Below, piece after piece: positions 1 to 12,700 of a stretch of 64,000 nt of DNA (the stretch's first letter is position 1; every line of letters begins with the position of its first letter). Below the pieces are notes generated by a model. It was not told the DNA's origin and made no database searches. It saw only the letters and a list, made by a program, of their open reading frames with translations. The stretch is from Agapetus fuscipes (taxonomy: Eukaryota > Arthropoda > Insecta > Trichoptera > Glossosomatidae): the NCBI GenBank assembly GCA_951799405.1, contig OX637351.1, positions 6,480,251 through 6,544,250 of the forward strand, read 5' to 3'. A program made the translations under genes and the position numbers.

Positions 1-398
1 GGACGGTCCATAGTCTAGAGGTAGCGCTTCGGACTCGTAAATGGAAGGTTGTGGATTTGAATCCCAGCGTAGCACAAAAATATACCATTTATATTTCCAA
101 ATATGCTCTTCCTTGGGTTAAAAAATCAATATACCTTTACCAGAGACCGGTCACAAAAAGGTCCATCCAGCCTTACAGCAATTGGTTCTTGCTTGAAAAT
201 TGGCGCTTTGTAGCGACTACCAAGCTCGTAAAAAGTCCGATCTATGGCTCAGTTGGTAGATTGCTTGCACCAAAGTCCATCCAGCTTTACAGAAACTGGT
301 TCTTGCTTGAGAATTGGCGCTTTCTGTAGTGACGATCAACTTGTAGAGGGAGGTTTGAATCACATAAAACCAGCACTCGCCAAATAAATCATCCTAAT
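1..398 (+). mobile_element. SINE-A copy, rearranged, LINE-D-type tail
   Basis: A tRNA-like head (A-box-like CCATAGTCTAGAGG, B-box-like GATTTGAATCC) is followed by the SINE-A body and a tail ending AAATAAATCATCCTAAT. The body segment with GTCCATCCAG and TTCTTGCTTGA occurs twice (about 160..225 and 270..332). Between the copies lies a SINE-B-like head (CTATGGCTCAGTTGG), so this copy looks recombined. The left end may be cut by the window edge. Confidence 0.75.
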
Positions 399-494
399 GT
401 TATCATTATTAGCAAGTAGACTTGGCATGGCTCCAGTTGGCCATCTTACCCATCACCTCTGCACTTCCACACTGACCCAGCCTTCTTTTCCCAG

Positions 495-702
495 GATGAT
501 CCAGCAGCTGCAGTCTGACTTTGAGCGCACCATCGAGGGCTCGGGCTCCGCGCTCATCAACACTAACGAGCTGTCCGGGGGCGCCAAGATCAACCGCCTC
601 TTCCACGAACGCTTCCCCTTCGAGATAGTCAAGATGGAATTTGACGAGAAGGAGCTGCGGCGGGAGATTGCCTTTGCTATTAGGAACATTCATGGTGTCA
701 GG
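495..702 (+). CDS. shi: Dynamin exon (stalk), first in window
   Basis: Acceptor TTTTCCCAG is followed by one base completing an upstream codon, then [20 protein letters not shown] to HGVR at donor AGG|GTACGT. The sequence is the conserved dynamin middle/stalk segment with [18 protein letters not shown]. Sixty-nine full codons, ending in phase 0. Confidence 0.96.
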
Positions 703-3700
703 GTACGTCGTCTTTTCACCATTATGATCATCATTCAGATTCATAACAAAAGGAGAGCGTGCATGAAAAAGATTATGACTCTGAATGAAATGAAAGAAGT
801 ATGTGAGGACCGAAAGAAATGGCGGTTGATTTGCAATGTTGATGGCTAGGGCATTAATTTTAAGTTTCATTTTAATTTTACTTTTTATTTTAAATTTGAT
901 TTCTATGTTGAGTATTTTTTGTAAATCAAAATGTTTTTGAATGAATGAATTTTTTTGTCGCTTGCAGGTTGGTCTCTTCACCCCCGATCTTGCCTTTGAG
1001 GCAATAGTAAAAAAACAAATTGGCCGACTGAAGGAGCCGTCGTTGAAATGCGTAGATCTTGTCGTACAGGAATTATCCAATGTGGTCCGCCTCTGCACCG
1101 ATAGGGTAACTCACATTTAATATTGGTCACACTTTTTAAATTTGCTATAAATTTATAAAAACACTATTTTAATTTACTTAACCTCTCAAGCGCCAGCGAT
1201 TTTCTGCCTAATCTAGCCATCCAACTCGTGGTTTTTTAAATTAAATATCTCCAAAGATACAAAACATATCCCTGTGGGTTTTTTTTATCTCAAAAAACAG
1301 TGAAATAAAGCTTTTTTAGTGCCTACCAAAACAAAAAAAACTTTTGTGAAATTATAATTATACTCCATCATAATTTAGATTATGGAAAAAAGATGGAGAT
1401 TCTAAAAATAGAAATACCTCATTAGTATGCATAGGCATGAAATCCAAATACATCGCAAAAAATAGAAGGAAGTGACCCTTTTTATTTACACAAAGATTTT
1501 TTTTGAGTGTGTAAGTGTTCTTATGTCAACAAATTGTGGAATTCGGCTTTTTTAAGAGTCCATTTTAAAGGTCAACTTAAACATTGTATTTTAAATACCT
1601 AAAAACAAAAATGAATGCTTTGAATTTATTGATGGATGGTTCTACCCAATAGCAGAACTTCACGCGATTTTCGATCTTATTGCTGTGTAAAAACTAAAGA
1701 AAAATGAAAAAAATCGCGATTAGTACTATGGGCCGCCAAAAGGCGTTCCGGCACTGGAGGATTTTTTTTACTTTTTTACAATTTTTTTTATTCCTCAATG
1801 AAATATAGACGATTTTATTTGTTTGTAAATTATAAATAACTTCACTGTTTAGTAATTGAAATTTTTGGATATTAGTAAAACTATTGTGAAGGAATCTCTA
1901 TAATTTAAGTTGCAAAGATATGCTAACATTCAAAACTCATATCAAATGCATGCCCACAAACAGACACGTGTAATTTGCGCTTAAAAATGCCAAATGTGTA
2001 CTTCCAAATTAAAACCAAACCTCAAATCAACATAAACTCTGCAAATTTTGCCAACTTTCCCTGTAGCAGGGGTGACATTGGCTAAGTGAACCATTTTTTA
2101 CAGTATGGGTGGTCAGCCTCATACCAACCTATAAGTCAAGGAATACAAATAATAAATAACATTTAGGCATACAAAAACAACAAACCTTAAAAAGAGTAAT
2201 TTGTAAATATGTCAAACAACTGTAATTCCAACAATAGGCAACTTGATTTGACTAAGAGAGAACTTTATGTATCAGTTTGCAACTTAGAATATAGATTATA
2301 GGGTTCTGCTTCCAACTGTGCTTTGTTTGAATTGGTTGTATGTCATGCAGGGTCTACTATTGGTAGTAACAGTGTGATGTTGTTTTCTAGATGAGCCGCT
2401 ACCCGCGTCTGCGCGAGGAGACGGAGCGCATCATCACGCAGCACGTGCGGCAGCGCGACCAGCTGTGCAAGGAGCAGCTCATCCTGCTCATAGACTGCGA
2501 GCTGGCCTACATGAACACCAACCACGAGGACTTCATCGGCTTTGCCAAGTGAGACAGAATGTTAACATTGTCATCATCCACACGCTGTATTCACTGTGCA
2601 TACGCTCAGGGTACAAGCCAAAGTGTTTTGCTACTATGCTCGCGGTAATAGACACTTGTGAGGATTATAAAAGGAAAATTATCCCGTGCACCAGTGGCGA
2701 AGGGGGATTTTTCTCAGAAGGTAACTCGATTGAGGAAAAGAAAGCCATCAAACATTTAAATTTCATAGGAAATAATAACATTATTTCTAAGAAAAATAGC
2801 TCGACTTTTGCAATTTACACTTAAAGTAAATAAAAGTGGCTTTGAAATACGTATCTTTCAATTTTCATACAAGACATGAAATCTGAAATTAAGGAGATCA
2901 TCAAAAGAGTGAGTATCTATATTAAGCGCCTTTGCAGTGACTCAGTCACAAAAAGGCGCTATACAAATGTTATTTATTATTATTATTATTATTATCTGAA
3001 ATAAAAAGACAGGCAAATTGCAACATCAGTAGCTTTCATATGTTGCACATCTACCATGGCACGCAAGCCATGATCAAAAAATGGTCATTTCAGTAATTGC
3101 AATACAATTTAATAACGAATTAGGTATATTTAGTTTAATTTATTTCTTCTAGGGGGGGGCATTTATAAGGAATTGCTCATGACAAACTTCCAAACTACAG
3201 GATTTTCACACATTTTTAGGTTTTTTTTTCGTAGAAAATAGAAAAAAAAGTGCATTTATCTAAGAAACCCAGAGTAGCTCAATATGTCACTTATTCAGTT
3301 TTACCTTTAAGGTGTCGAGATACACTTCCATTGTTCGGCGAGTTGTGTTGTATGGATGTGAAGCCTCGAGGCTAATTCAGAAACAAAGGAAATCTCTCCA
3401 GGTTCTTGAGAAGAAAATTTTTGTCGCATCTTTGGACCTGTACCTGAGGGTGACATGTGAAAATCTAATGGATAAGAATTTCAATCATGCAAGAGTAAAA
3501 AATAATAAGTGGAATTTTTCCGTAATCCGCTATTCCACTTCTAGTGAGAAATTACATTATGAAATACTTTTAATGCATTGGTATTTTTTTTAGTTACTAT
3601 GTCTGCTTTTTTTTATTATACTAAACTTAAAACTAATAACAAGACTTGCAATTAAGATAGGGGAGGGGGCGGGGCTAAAATTGAAAGGAGGGGAAAGATA

Positions 3701-6700
3701 TGGGTGGGATCTGGACGTTAATTAGGTTATTTGTATTAATTTTAAAACATCAATTTATTTCTAGTATTTCTAGGATGTCCATCTTTTTTCCTTTTTCGCA
3801 ATTTAGAATAAAACAAAAGTATTTCATTTAATTGTTCATAATTTTTTTTTTTTTTTTAATCAAATATTTAAAATGGAATTCCACAATGTTTCACCAAAAC
3901 AATTTGAAAAGTTATAACATTTGCTTAGTTCCTTGACTTATAGGTTGTTATGCGGCTGACCACCCATAATATAAAAATTGGTTCACTTTGCCAATGTCAC
4001 CCCTGTTTCAGGGAAGGACGGCAAGAGTTGCAAGGCTTATGTTCATTTGAGATTGGGTTTTTATATTGTAGGTCCACATGCGGCATGTGTTAGCGCGAAA
4101 TTATACATATCTGCTTGTGGGAATGCATTTAGTATAAATCTTAAATGATATATATCTTTGCAGCTTAGATTAGATTAGATTAGATTAAGTAATAGATATT
4201 GATATGTGTGTGAACAGTATAAATGCATGAGAACAGTATACTATCTGCCCCCAGCGCCCAGAATCAATCTGAGTCAAACGCAGCAAAGTCTCACACACGC
4301 GGCGCCCTCGGCAACCAGGTCATCCGCAAGGGCTTCATGTGCATCCACAACCTAGGCATCATGAAAGGTAAGTGTCCATGCACTCCCCACTAACACGTCC
4401 TGCTTATTGTCACAATCACAACCAGGTCATCCGCAAGGGCTTCATGTGCATCCACAACCTAGGCATCATGAAAGGTAAGTGTCCATGCACTCCCCACTAA
4501 CACGTCCTGCTTATTGTCACAATCACAACCAGGTCATCCGCAAGGGCTTCATGTGCATCCACAACCTAGGCATCATGAAAGGTAAGTGTCCATGCACTCC
4601 CCACTAACACGTCCTGCTTATTGTCACAATCACAACCAGGTCATCCGCAAGGGCTTCATGTGCATCCACAACCTAGGCATCATGAAAGGTAAGTGTCTAT
4701 GCACTCCCCACTAACACGTCCTGCTTATTGTCACAATCACAACCAGGTCATCCGCAAGGGCTTCATGTGCATCCACAACCTAGGCATCATGAAAGGTAAG
4801 TGTCCATGCACTCCCCACTAACACGTCCTGCTTATTGTCACAATCACAACCAGGTCATCCGCAAGGGCTTCATGTGCATCCACAACCTAGGCATCATGAA
4901 AGGTAAGTGTCCATGCACTCCCCACTAACACGTCCTGCTTATTGTCACAATCACAACCAGGTCATCCGCAAGGGCTTCATGTGCATCCACAACCTGGGCA
5001 TCATGAAAGGTAAGTGTCCATGCACTCCCCACTAACACGTCCTGCTTATTGTCACAATCACAACCAGATCATCCGCAAGGGCTTCATGTGCATCCACAAC
5101 CTAGGCATCATGAAAGGTAAGTGTCCATGCACTCCCCACTAACACGTCCTGCTTATTGTCACAATCACAACCAGGTCATCCGCAAGGGCTTCATGTGCGT
5201 CCACAACCTGGGCATCATGAAAGGTAAGTGTCCATGCACTCCCCACTAACACGTCCTGCTTATTGTCACAATCACAACCATCATAATATTGTTTATCTAT
5301 TTTTAGAACATAATGTTTTTTAGTAACCATAATGTTATGAGGCAGCGCAGTAAATACATCACTAAATTATTCACTAAAAAAACTTTATTTCACTGTCTTT
5401 TGAGATAAAAAAATCAGATATTTTTTGTATCTTTGACAATATTTAACCATTTTGCTTCTGAATATTCTGGCTATATGAATACCCCCAGTACTGGATACTT
5501 TTTCAAGCACATTTTTTAAAACATTTATTGTTTCCTACCTTAATTGATTGACGACACATGTGAACAAACTATGTGCACAGTCACATGTATTAGTTATTCA
5601 ACAACAAAAATCACAAAGGTCTAGCTCATTTCACTTGCAGACTTTTGAATTTTCTAAGTTAGTTGTCAGGGATAAGTCCAAAGTTGGATGACGTCTATGA
5701 TTGACAGCCGCACTGTATGCAAGTTTACACTTGATGCCTGTCTATGTGTGTCAGCCACAGTTAAAATCCGCAGTTATAAACGGATCAAATTTTCCTAAGA
5801 GTGTCCAGCACACTGCATGTGGTCCGTGGCCCCCTGTGGCCGCTGGATTATAAATGTTTTGATTGGGCACGTTGTTTTCAGGAGGCTCCAAGGACTACTG
5901 GTTCGTGTTGACCTCTGAGAGCATCTCGTGGTTCAAGGACGAGGAGGAGCGCGACAAGAAGTACATGCTGCCGCTGGACGGGCTGAAGCTGCGCGACATC
6001 GAGCAGGGCTTCATGAGCCGGCGCCTCATGTTCGCGCTCTTCAACCCCGAGGGACGCAACGTCTACAAGGTGCAACATATATATATTTTTTGACCGGTCT
6101 GTAGTCCAGTGGTAACACTTCGGACTCGTAAATGGAAGGTTGTGAGTTTGAATCCCAGCGGAGTACAAAAAATGTACCATTTATATTTTCAAATGTGCTC
6201 TTTGCTTGGTGAAAAAATTCATATACCTCTACCAAAGACCGGTCACTAAAGGTACATACAGCCTTACAGAAACTGGGTCTTGCTTGAGAACTGGCACTTT
6301 CTACAGCAATGACCAAGCTCGCAGAGGGCTCTTGAAGTGTGATTCACACAAAAACAGGGCTCACCGAATAAATCAGCCTAATTAATTTTTTTTAATATAT
6401 ATTTTTTTTAAGAAATCCTGTGCGGGAGGCTCCCCAATTCTTGAAAGTCTGGGGGTCTATGTCACCCTGGAAGGGTGCCGCAGAGGTGTTGCTTAAGTTG
6501 TTGCTTCCGTCGTGAGGCGCTGCAAGGAAGTGGCGATTGATGTTGGTTTTGAATAAAACCAGATTAAATTGGGAAGCGCACACAGATAATGAGCTCCATT
6601 CATTAATCCCTCCCCCTCACATTTCAGAAAGGGAAACTCGTAGTACGACTCTCATTCATCACTTTCAATCTCAAAACTATAAGAACTTGGCGTTTTCATG

Positions 6701-9700
6701 ACTCATTCCTTTGCCAAACTGCCAGTTTATGGAATGATCTACCAGTATCTGTGTTCCCTTCCCAATTTAATCCGGTTTTATTCAAAACCAACATCAATCA
6801 CCACTTCCTTGCAGCGCCTCACGACAGAAGCAACAACACAAGCAACACCTCTGCGGCACCCTTCCAGGGTGACATAGACCCCCAAGACTTTCAAGAATTG
6901 GAGAGCCTCCCGCACAGGATTCCTTAAAAAAAAAACAAAAAAGATACTGGTAGATCATTCCATAAACGGACAGTTTGGCAAAGGAATGAGTCATGAAAAT
7001 GCCAAGTTCTCATAGTTTTGAGATGGACTGCAAAGGGATGAATGAGAGTTGTACAATGAGGATGATTTATTTGTTGTTATTTTGTACATGGTAAGAGAAC
7101 GCCGTTTTTGTGTGTGTCACAAGAATGAATGATGATAGACTGACAAAGTATGTATACAGAGAAAGTGTGAAAGGAAAAAGAGGGAAGGGACGACCGAGAA
7201 AAGTATGGAGTGATCAGATTGAGGAGATTGTGAAAGAATGGGAAATACAAAGTGAGCGTAAAAGAAGAAAATGCATGAAAAAGGTGATGGATATGAATGA
7301 ATTGAAAGAGGTATGTAAGGATAGGAAAAAATGGAGGCAGCTCTGCAGAGGCTCTGGCCACCCCTAGCGGAATGGCGACAGAGTTACACTTACAGTTACA
7401 CCTCAAGGCCCCTCCAAATCGTGAATGAGATATTTTATAAAGGTGCCGTTTCAGTGCTCCCTTAAAAATGCCAACAGGTTACGAATACCCTCACTCCGGA
7501 TGGCAGTCTGTTTCAATCCATTGGTCCCGCAATCCGGAAAGCGCGATCCCCAAAATTAGTGCGTAACATGTTCATCTTCTTGTTGATTTTCCGCCTTTAA
7601 ACGTGTAATGTCAAACGTTGATAGCTTCTTGTGCCTGTTCAGTGATACTCGTAGTTGGTGATGGATTGATTGATTTTGTGTTAGCTACTGCTTAATCTAT
7701 TCTTTTTTGTGCCTTGAATAGGTTGGTATGAAGCTGAGGCCATTCTGTAAAAGCTTGGTTCACTTTTGCCAATTCCACCCGGTGTCAGGGAAAGGCGGCA
7801 CGAGTTGCAAGGTTTATGTTCATGTGAGGTTTGGTTTATTTTGTAAGTGTCTGCTTGTGCCAGTCTTCATTACAACTGAGATTATAGATATATTTCTTGC
7901 ATTTTTCCTCAAACATTCTTCTAGCGCAGAGCTTACTCGTTGATTATTATTATTGTTTGCATCCAGGATTCCAAGCAGCTGGAGTTGTCGTGTGAGAACC
8001 AAGACGACGTGGATTCCTGGAAGGCCTCCTTCCTCAGGGCCGGAGTCTATCCGGAGAAGTCTTCGGAAACATCCAACGGAGACGAGGTTAAAAACATTTC
8101 CATATTATACTTTAATTTTAAGTCATCCCTAACTAAATAAGAGATTTAGGCTTACACGGCCGGCTGATGATGCTGGAGTGAAGTTTTCCGGGATCTGTTG
8201 CCGTGGTCTGTGGGAGCTGGAGCTTCCGGACGTTTCGCCCATTTCTACGATGGGCTTCTTCAGCGTGAAGTATGATGATGATGAAGATCTTGATGAGAAC
8301 TGTGAGTTCAGTTCTCTTCTGTGAGTTCTCTTCTGTGAGTCACAGTTCTCATCAAGATCTTCATCATCATCATACTTCACGCTGAAGAAGCCCATCGTAG
8401 AAATGGGCGAAACGTCCGGAAGCTCCAGCTCCCACAGACCACGGCAACAGATCCCGGAAAACTTCACTCCAGCATCATCCCTAACTAGTATTTGAGTCGT
8501 ATAGAATCAAAGGTGGTAACCTAGTTGTTTTTTTTTTTCAGAACTTAGATATTACATCAATGACCGGTCTGTAGTCCAGTGATAACACTTCGGACTCATA
8601 AATGGAAGGTTGTGGGGTCGAATCCTGGCGGAGCACAAAAAATATACTGTCTATATTTTCTAATTTGCTCTTCGCTGGGTTGAAAAATTCATAAACCTTT
8701 ACCAAAGACCGGTCATCAAAAGGTCCATCCAGCCTTACAGCGACTGGGTCTTGCTTGAGTATCGGCGCTTTGTAGTGACGCCCAAGCTCTAAAACACCTC
8801 TGCGGCACTACAGCAGTGTCATAGACTCCTGAAATCTAGGGAGTCTCCCGCACAGGATTTCTTAAAAAAAAAAGTGACATGAAGCTTACATGGGTTTCTC
8901 AGATAAATGCACATTTTTTCCTACTTTCTTCGAGAAAAAACACAAAAAATATGTGAAAATCCTGTACAGTTTACAAGTTTTTCATGAGCACTGCTTTTGA
9001 ATTAGTTAACTTAACAATAAAATTTATCCACGATTTATCAAATCAGTGAATAAGCACTTAGGAACCCGCCTAGGAATTTTCTAATAATTCTCACATATTT
9101 ATCTCATTTATAAAAAAAAATCTTGGTTGCCAATTCGCTTCTAGATGACTCAAATTTATATCAGAAGAAATTTAGCATATAGAATCAATGCTATGTTGAA
9201 TGTCTAGTGGTTTACACTACAGACTCGCAATCTGAAAGGTCGTGAGATCTATTCCCTGGCGGAGCGCAAATAATTGACGTGTAACTTTTGAAAATGGGCT
9301 CTTTGCTGGGTTGAAAAAAATCATTTGCGTTTACCAAAGATCCGTCTGCATCTCGTTTGAGAATTGGTGCTACGACCAAGCTTGCACATGACTTTTTAGG
9401 TGTAAAAAACAGTAAGAAACCAGCACCAAATAAAGCATCCTAATATTCAATGGGTGTTTGTTTAATTGAGAAATACATTAAGTACATCATTTATGTATAA
9501 GGAGACAGAAAATTACTGAAATACCTTCTTGTTTCTATTAAGTCTACAATTTTAATCAAAAAAGAAGGTTTGAATTTAACCCAAAATAAAGTTCATTTGA
9601 CTGTTTAAATAATTAAATCAAAATTAATTTACACTTCTGATATTTTACTAACGATTATTGGAGTATTTACTTAATTCTTAAAGTTTAATTGATACCGTCA

Positions 9701-12700
9701 CCAGTTTATCGTTGATTGCCGCACAATAAGGGTGTCTCCTGAGGAAGTCAGAGACGACATTTAAAAGTAAATTTTCTAATAAGTCCAAATTCATTTTAAT
9801 TTCAATTTGCAGTCAATAAATGGCTGATTCTATATTTGAGCTCGTCTTGTGGCCTAGTTATGCCATGCCTTGAATCGCTTTACAATTTTCAAGACACTGC
9901 CATCTGTGGGAAACTCCAGGCAGCTTCACAACAAACTTATGACTTGAAAATATCCTATTATCTGTATTGCATATTATATTGACTTGTATCTGTGGTGGTT
10001 CCTTTTTTTACCGTTGATGTCTGGTGCGAGAAATAGTCGCCATTTTTCTGTACAAGCCCCGCCATCCAAGCGAGGCAGGTTGGTAGGTTCATATTTATAT
10101 GACACAAGAGCTAAAAAATAAAAACGTTTTCAGTGTGGCCGCTCTGCTTAACACAAAACCACTTACATAACCATATGTGGTAAAAAAAAAAACTAAAAGA
10201 ACAAACAATTTACCAATTGTAAATTTTTGAACTGTGGAATTAATTTAATTAACAATATTATTAATTTCAATTTATAATTTTTGGATGAAATTTTTCAAGC
10301 AAAACACTGTTTATTTTCACTATAGACTTTATTTAAAAGATTAAAATCTTTAAAACAAAATTACGAACGTTTTCGACCTAGAAGGTCATCATCAGGTATG
10401 ATTTGATTACAGAAATTAATTTTATTTTATGAAATTTTGTCAATAGGTACAAATGATGTCAGGTAGGTAAAACACATAAAGTAAAATTTTAAATTAATGA
10501 AATAATTAAATAAATTAAACAAGTAAGAGAAGATCTATTAGGTAATAACTAATTAATTAATTATAAGTCCATTTTAATAATAAAATAAAATAAATAAAAT
10601 AAAATTGGTCAAAAGGTATAAAATTCAGTTTGGTAGGTAAAATATTCAGTAAAAATTCTGTTAACTTTAAATTAGTTTTATGGCAATTATGAAAGAATAA
10701 GAATTAATATTAAACGTCATTTGGTGAGACATTATGTATACAAGATAAAGGATAGATTGAAATAAGTATAAATCAAAGTTGGAGGCTAAAACGGTCAAAA
10801 TTATCAAAAATAGATCAAAAAACATCAGAAGGATAAAATTAAAAAGCTAAAAAGTTACAAATAAAACAATTAAAAACAGGAAACAAAGACAAATGCACCA
10901 CTACACCAGTCATCTCGAAAAATCAAACAGCAAAACCAGTAAACCAGTGTCATCCTACACAAGGACATAATAAACAATGTAATCAGATGGTCTTGTCCTC
11001 GCACATAAGCAGCGGGGAGACAGGAGGGATCTGGATATTCACGACCACTTCTCTGTGTCTGTGGATCTGAAGTGCCTCAAAAGCCATCAGACGTCTACCA
11101 AAACACTCAGAGTGTAGGACCAATGTATTGGCCGTGTCAAACGTGTGGCCATTCTCGATACAATGGTCTGCCATCTCCGAGTATCCCGACAGACCCCTGA
11201 ATGCTCTGGCATGCTCCTTTAATCTGGTTGTGATGGCCCTGCCTGTCTCACCGATGTATATGGCTTGACAGTCGTTGCAGTTAAGCTGGTACACACCACT
11301 CCTGCTAAATTTTCCCAATTTATCCTTATTGTTGAATATTATATTACCCAGATTGTTATTAGTGTAGTGAGCACTTTTAACTTTATGCCTAATAATATTG
11401 TTTATTTTATGGTTTAAGTTCCCGAGTCCATTATTTCATTAATTTAAAATTTTACTGTATGTGTTTTACCTACCTGACATCATTTGTACCTATTGACAAA
11501 ATTTCATAAAATAAAATTAATTTCTGTAATCAAATCATACCTGATGATGACCTTCTAGGTCGAAAACGTTCGTAATTTTGTTTTAAAGATTTTAATCTTT
11601 TAAATAAAGTCTATAGTGAAAATAAACAGTGTTTTGCTTGAAAAATTTCATCCAAAAATTATAAATTGAAACAAAATGAATTTTCACAGTGTTAATACAC
11701 AAACAATACAAAATATAATATTATTAATTGTAAAATGCTCTCCGATTTATCATCGTCGTGTTTCTGGCAGAGATTGGTAAGTGCATTTTTTTTTCCAAAA
11801 TTGAAAAAAAATTACACAACACTAATCTAATCTAATCTAAGTTGCAAAGATATGTTACATTGGAGATTCACATTACATGCATTCCCACAACCAGACACGT
11901 ACAAGTTTGCGCTTGCACATGCCTCATGTCAACCTACAACATAAAAACCAAATCTCAAATGGACATACACCCTGCAACTCTTGCCGTCCTTGCCTGAAAC
12001 AGGGGTGACATTGGCAAAGTGAACCATTTTTACAGCATGGGTGGTCAGCCGCATACCAACCTATAAGTCAAGGAACATAATAATAATAATCTATAATCTA
12101 AGTTGCAAGGATATATTCATTTAAAGCTCTCAGATGTATGCCCACAAACCAACACGTGTTGTTCGCGCTTACAAATGCTGAATGTGTACTTACAAATAAA
12201 ATCCAAACCTCAAATGAACATAAGCCCCACAACTTTTGCCGACCTTCCCTGGCACAGGGGTGACATTGGCAAAGTGAACCATTTTTTACAGTATGGGTGG
12301 TCAGTCTCATACCAACCTATAAGTCAAGGAATGAACATACACGACAAATTACATTTTATAATAATACACAACGATTGTATTTTTCTCAATGACTCTCAAG
12401 TTGTATACTGTTCTATATATTGGAAAAAATAAAAGCTTAAACTCATACCAGTGTGATTTATGTACATAAAAGCATTAGATATATAAATATATATATATAT
12501 ATATACAAGGATAATTTATTTATAAGGTACACATAATAAAAGAGCGTCGTTTTTGTGTGTGTCACACCTCAAGGGCCCTCTAAAATCGCGGATAAGATTA
12601 TTTGTAAAGATGCGTCTTTAGTGCTCCTTTAAAGACACCAACAGTTTCTGCCTTCCTCACATTAGGTGGTAGTCTGTTCCACTCCATTGGGCCCGCAAAC

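Larger units (their letters stand above)
10254..11729 (-). mobile_element. Penelope-like retroelement remnant with inverted terminal arms
   Basis: Arms 10266..10505 and 11431..11670 are inverted copies of 240 bases with about one difference. The 13-base AATATTATTAATT at 10254..10266 and 11717..11729 looks like a target duplication, leaving ~46 extra bases beyond the right arm. The interior encodes a GIY-YIG domain on the minus strand. Inverted terminal repeats and a GIY-YIG endonuclease are features of Penelope-like elements. The reverse transcriptase is missing. Confidence 0.9.

Noticed and set aside
409..1098. 229-residue minus-strand frame over dynamin exons
   Set aside because: Antisense shadow of the dynamin exons at 495 and 968.
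4170..4188. Telomere-like repeat
   Set aside because: The unit is TTAGA, not TTAGG, and is the recurrent LINE-B tail.
4314..5280. CRISPR-like regular array
   Set aside because: Units are contiguous copies of exon plus intron sequence without variable spacers, in a eukaryotic gene.
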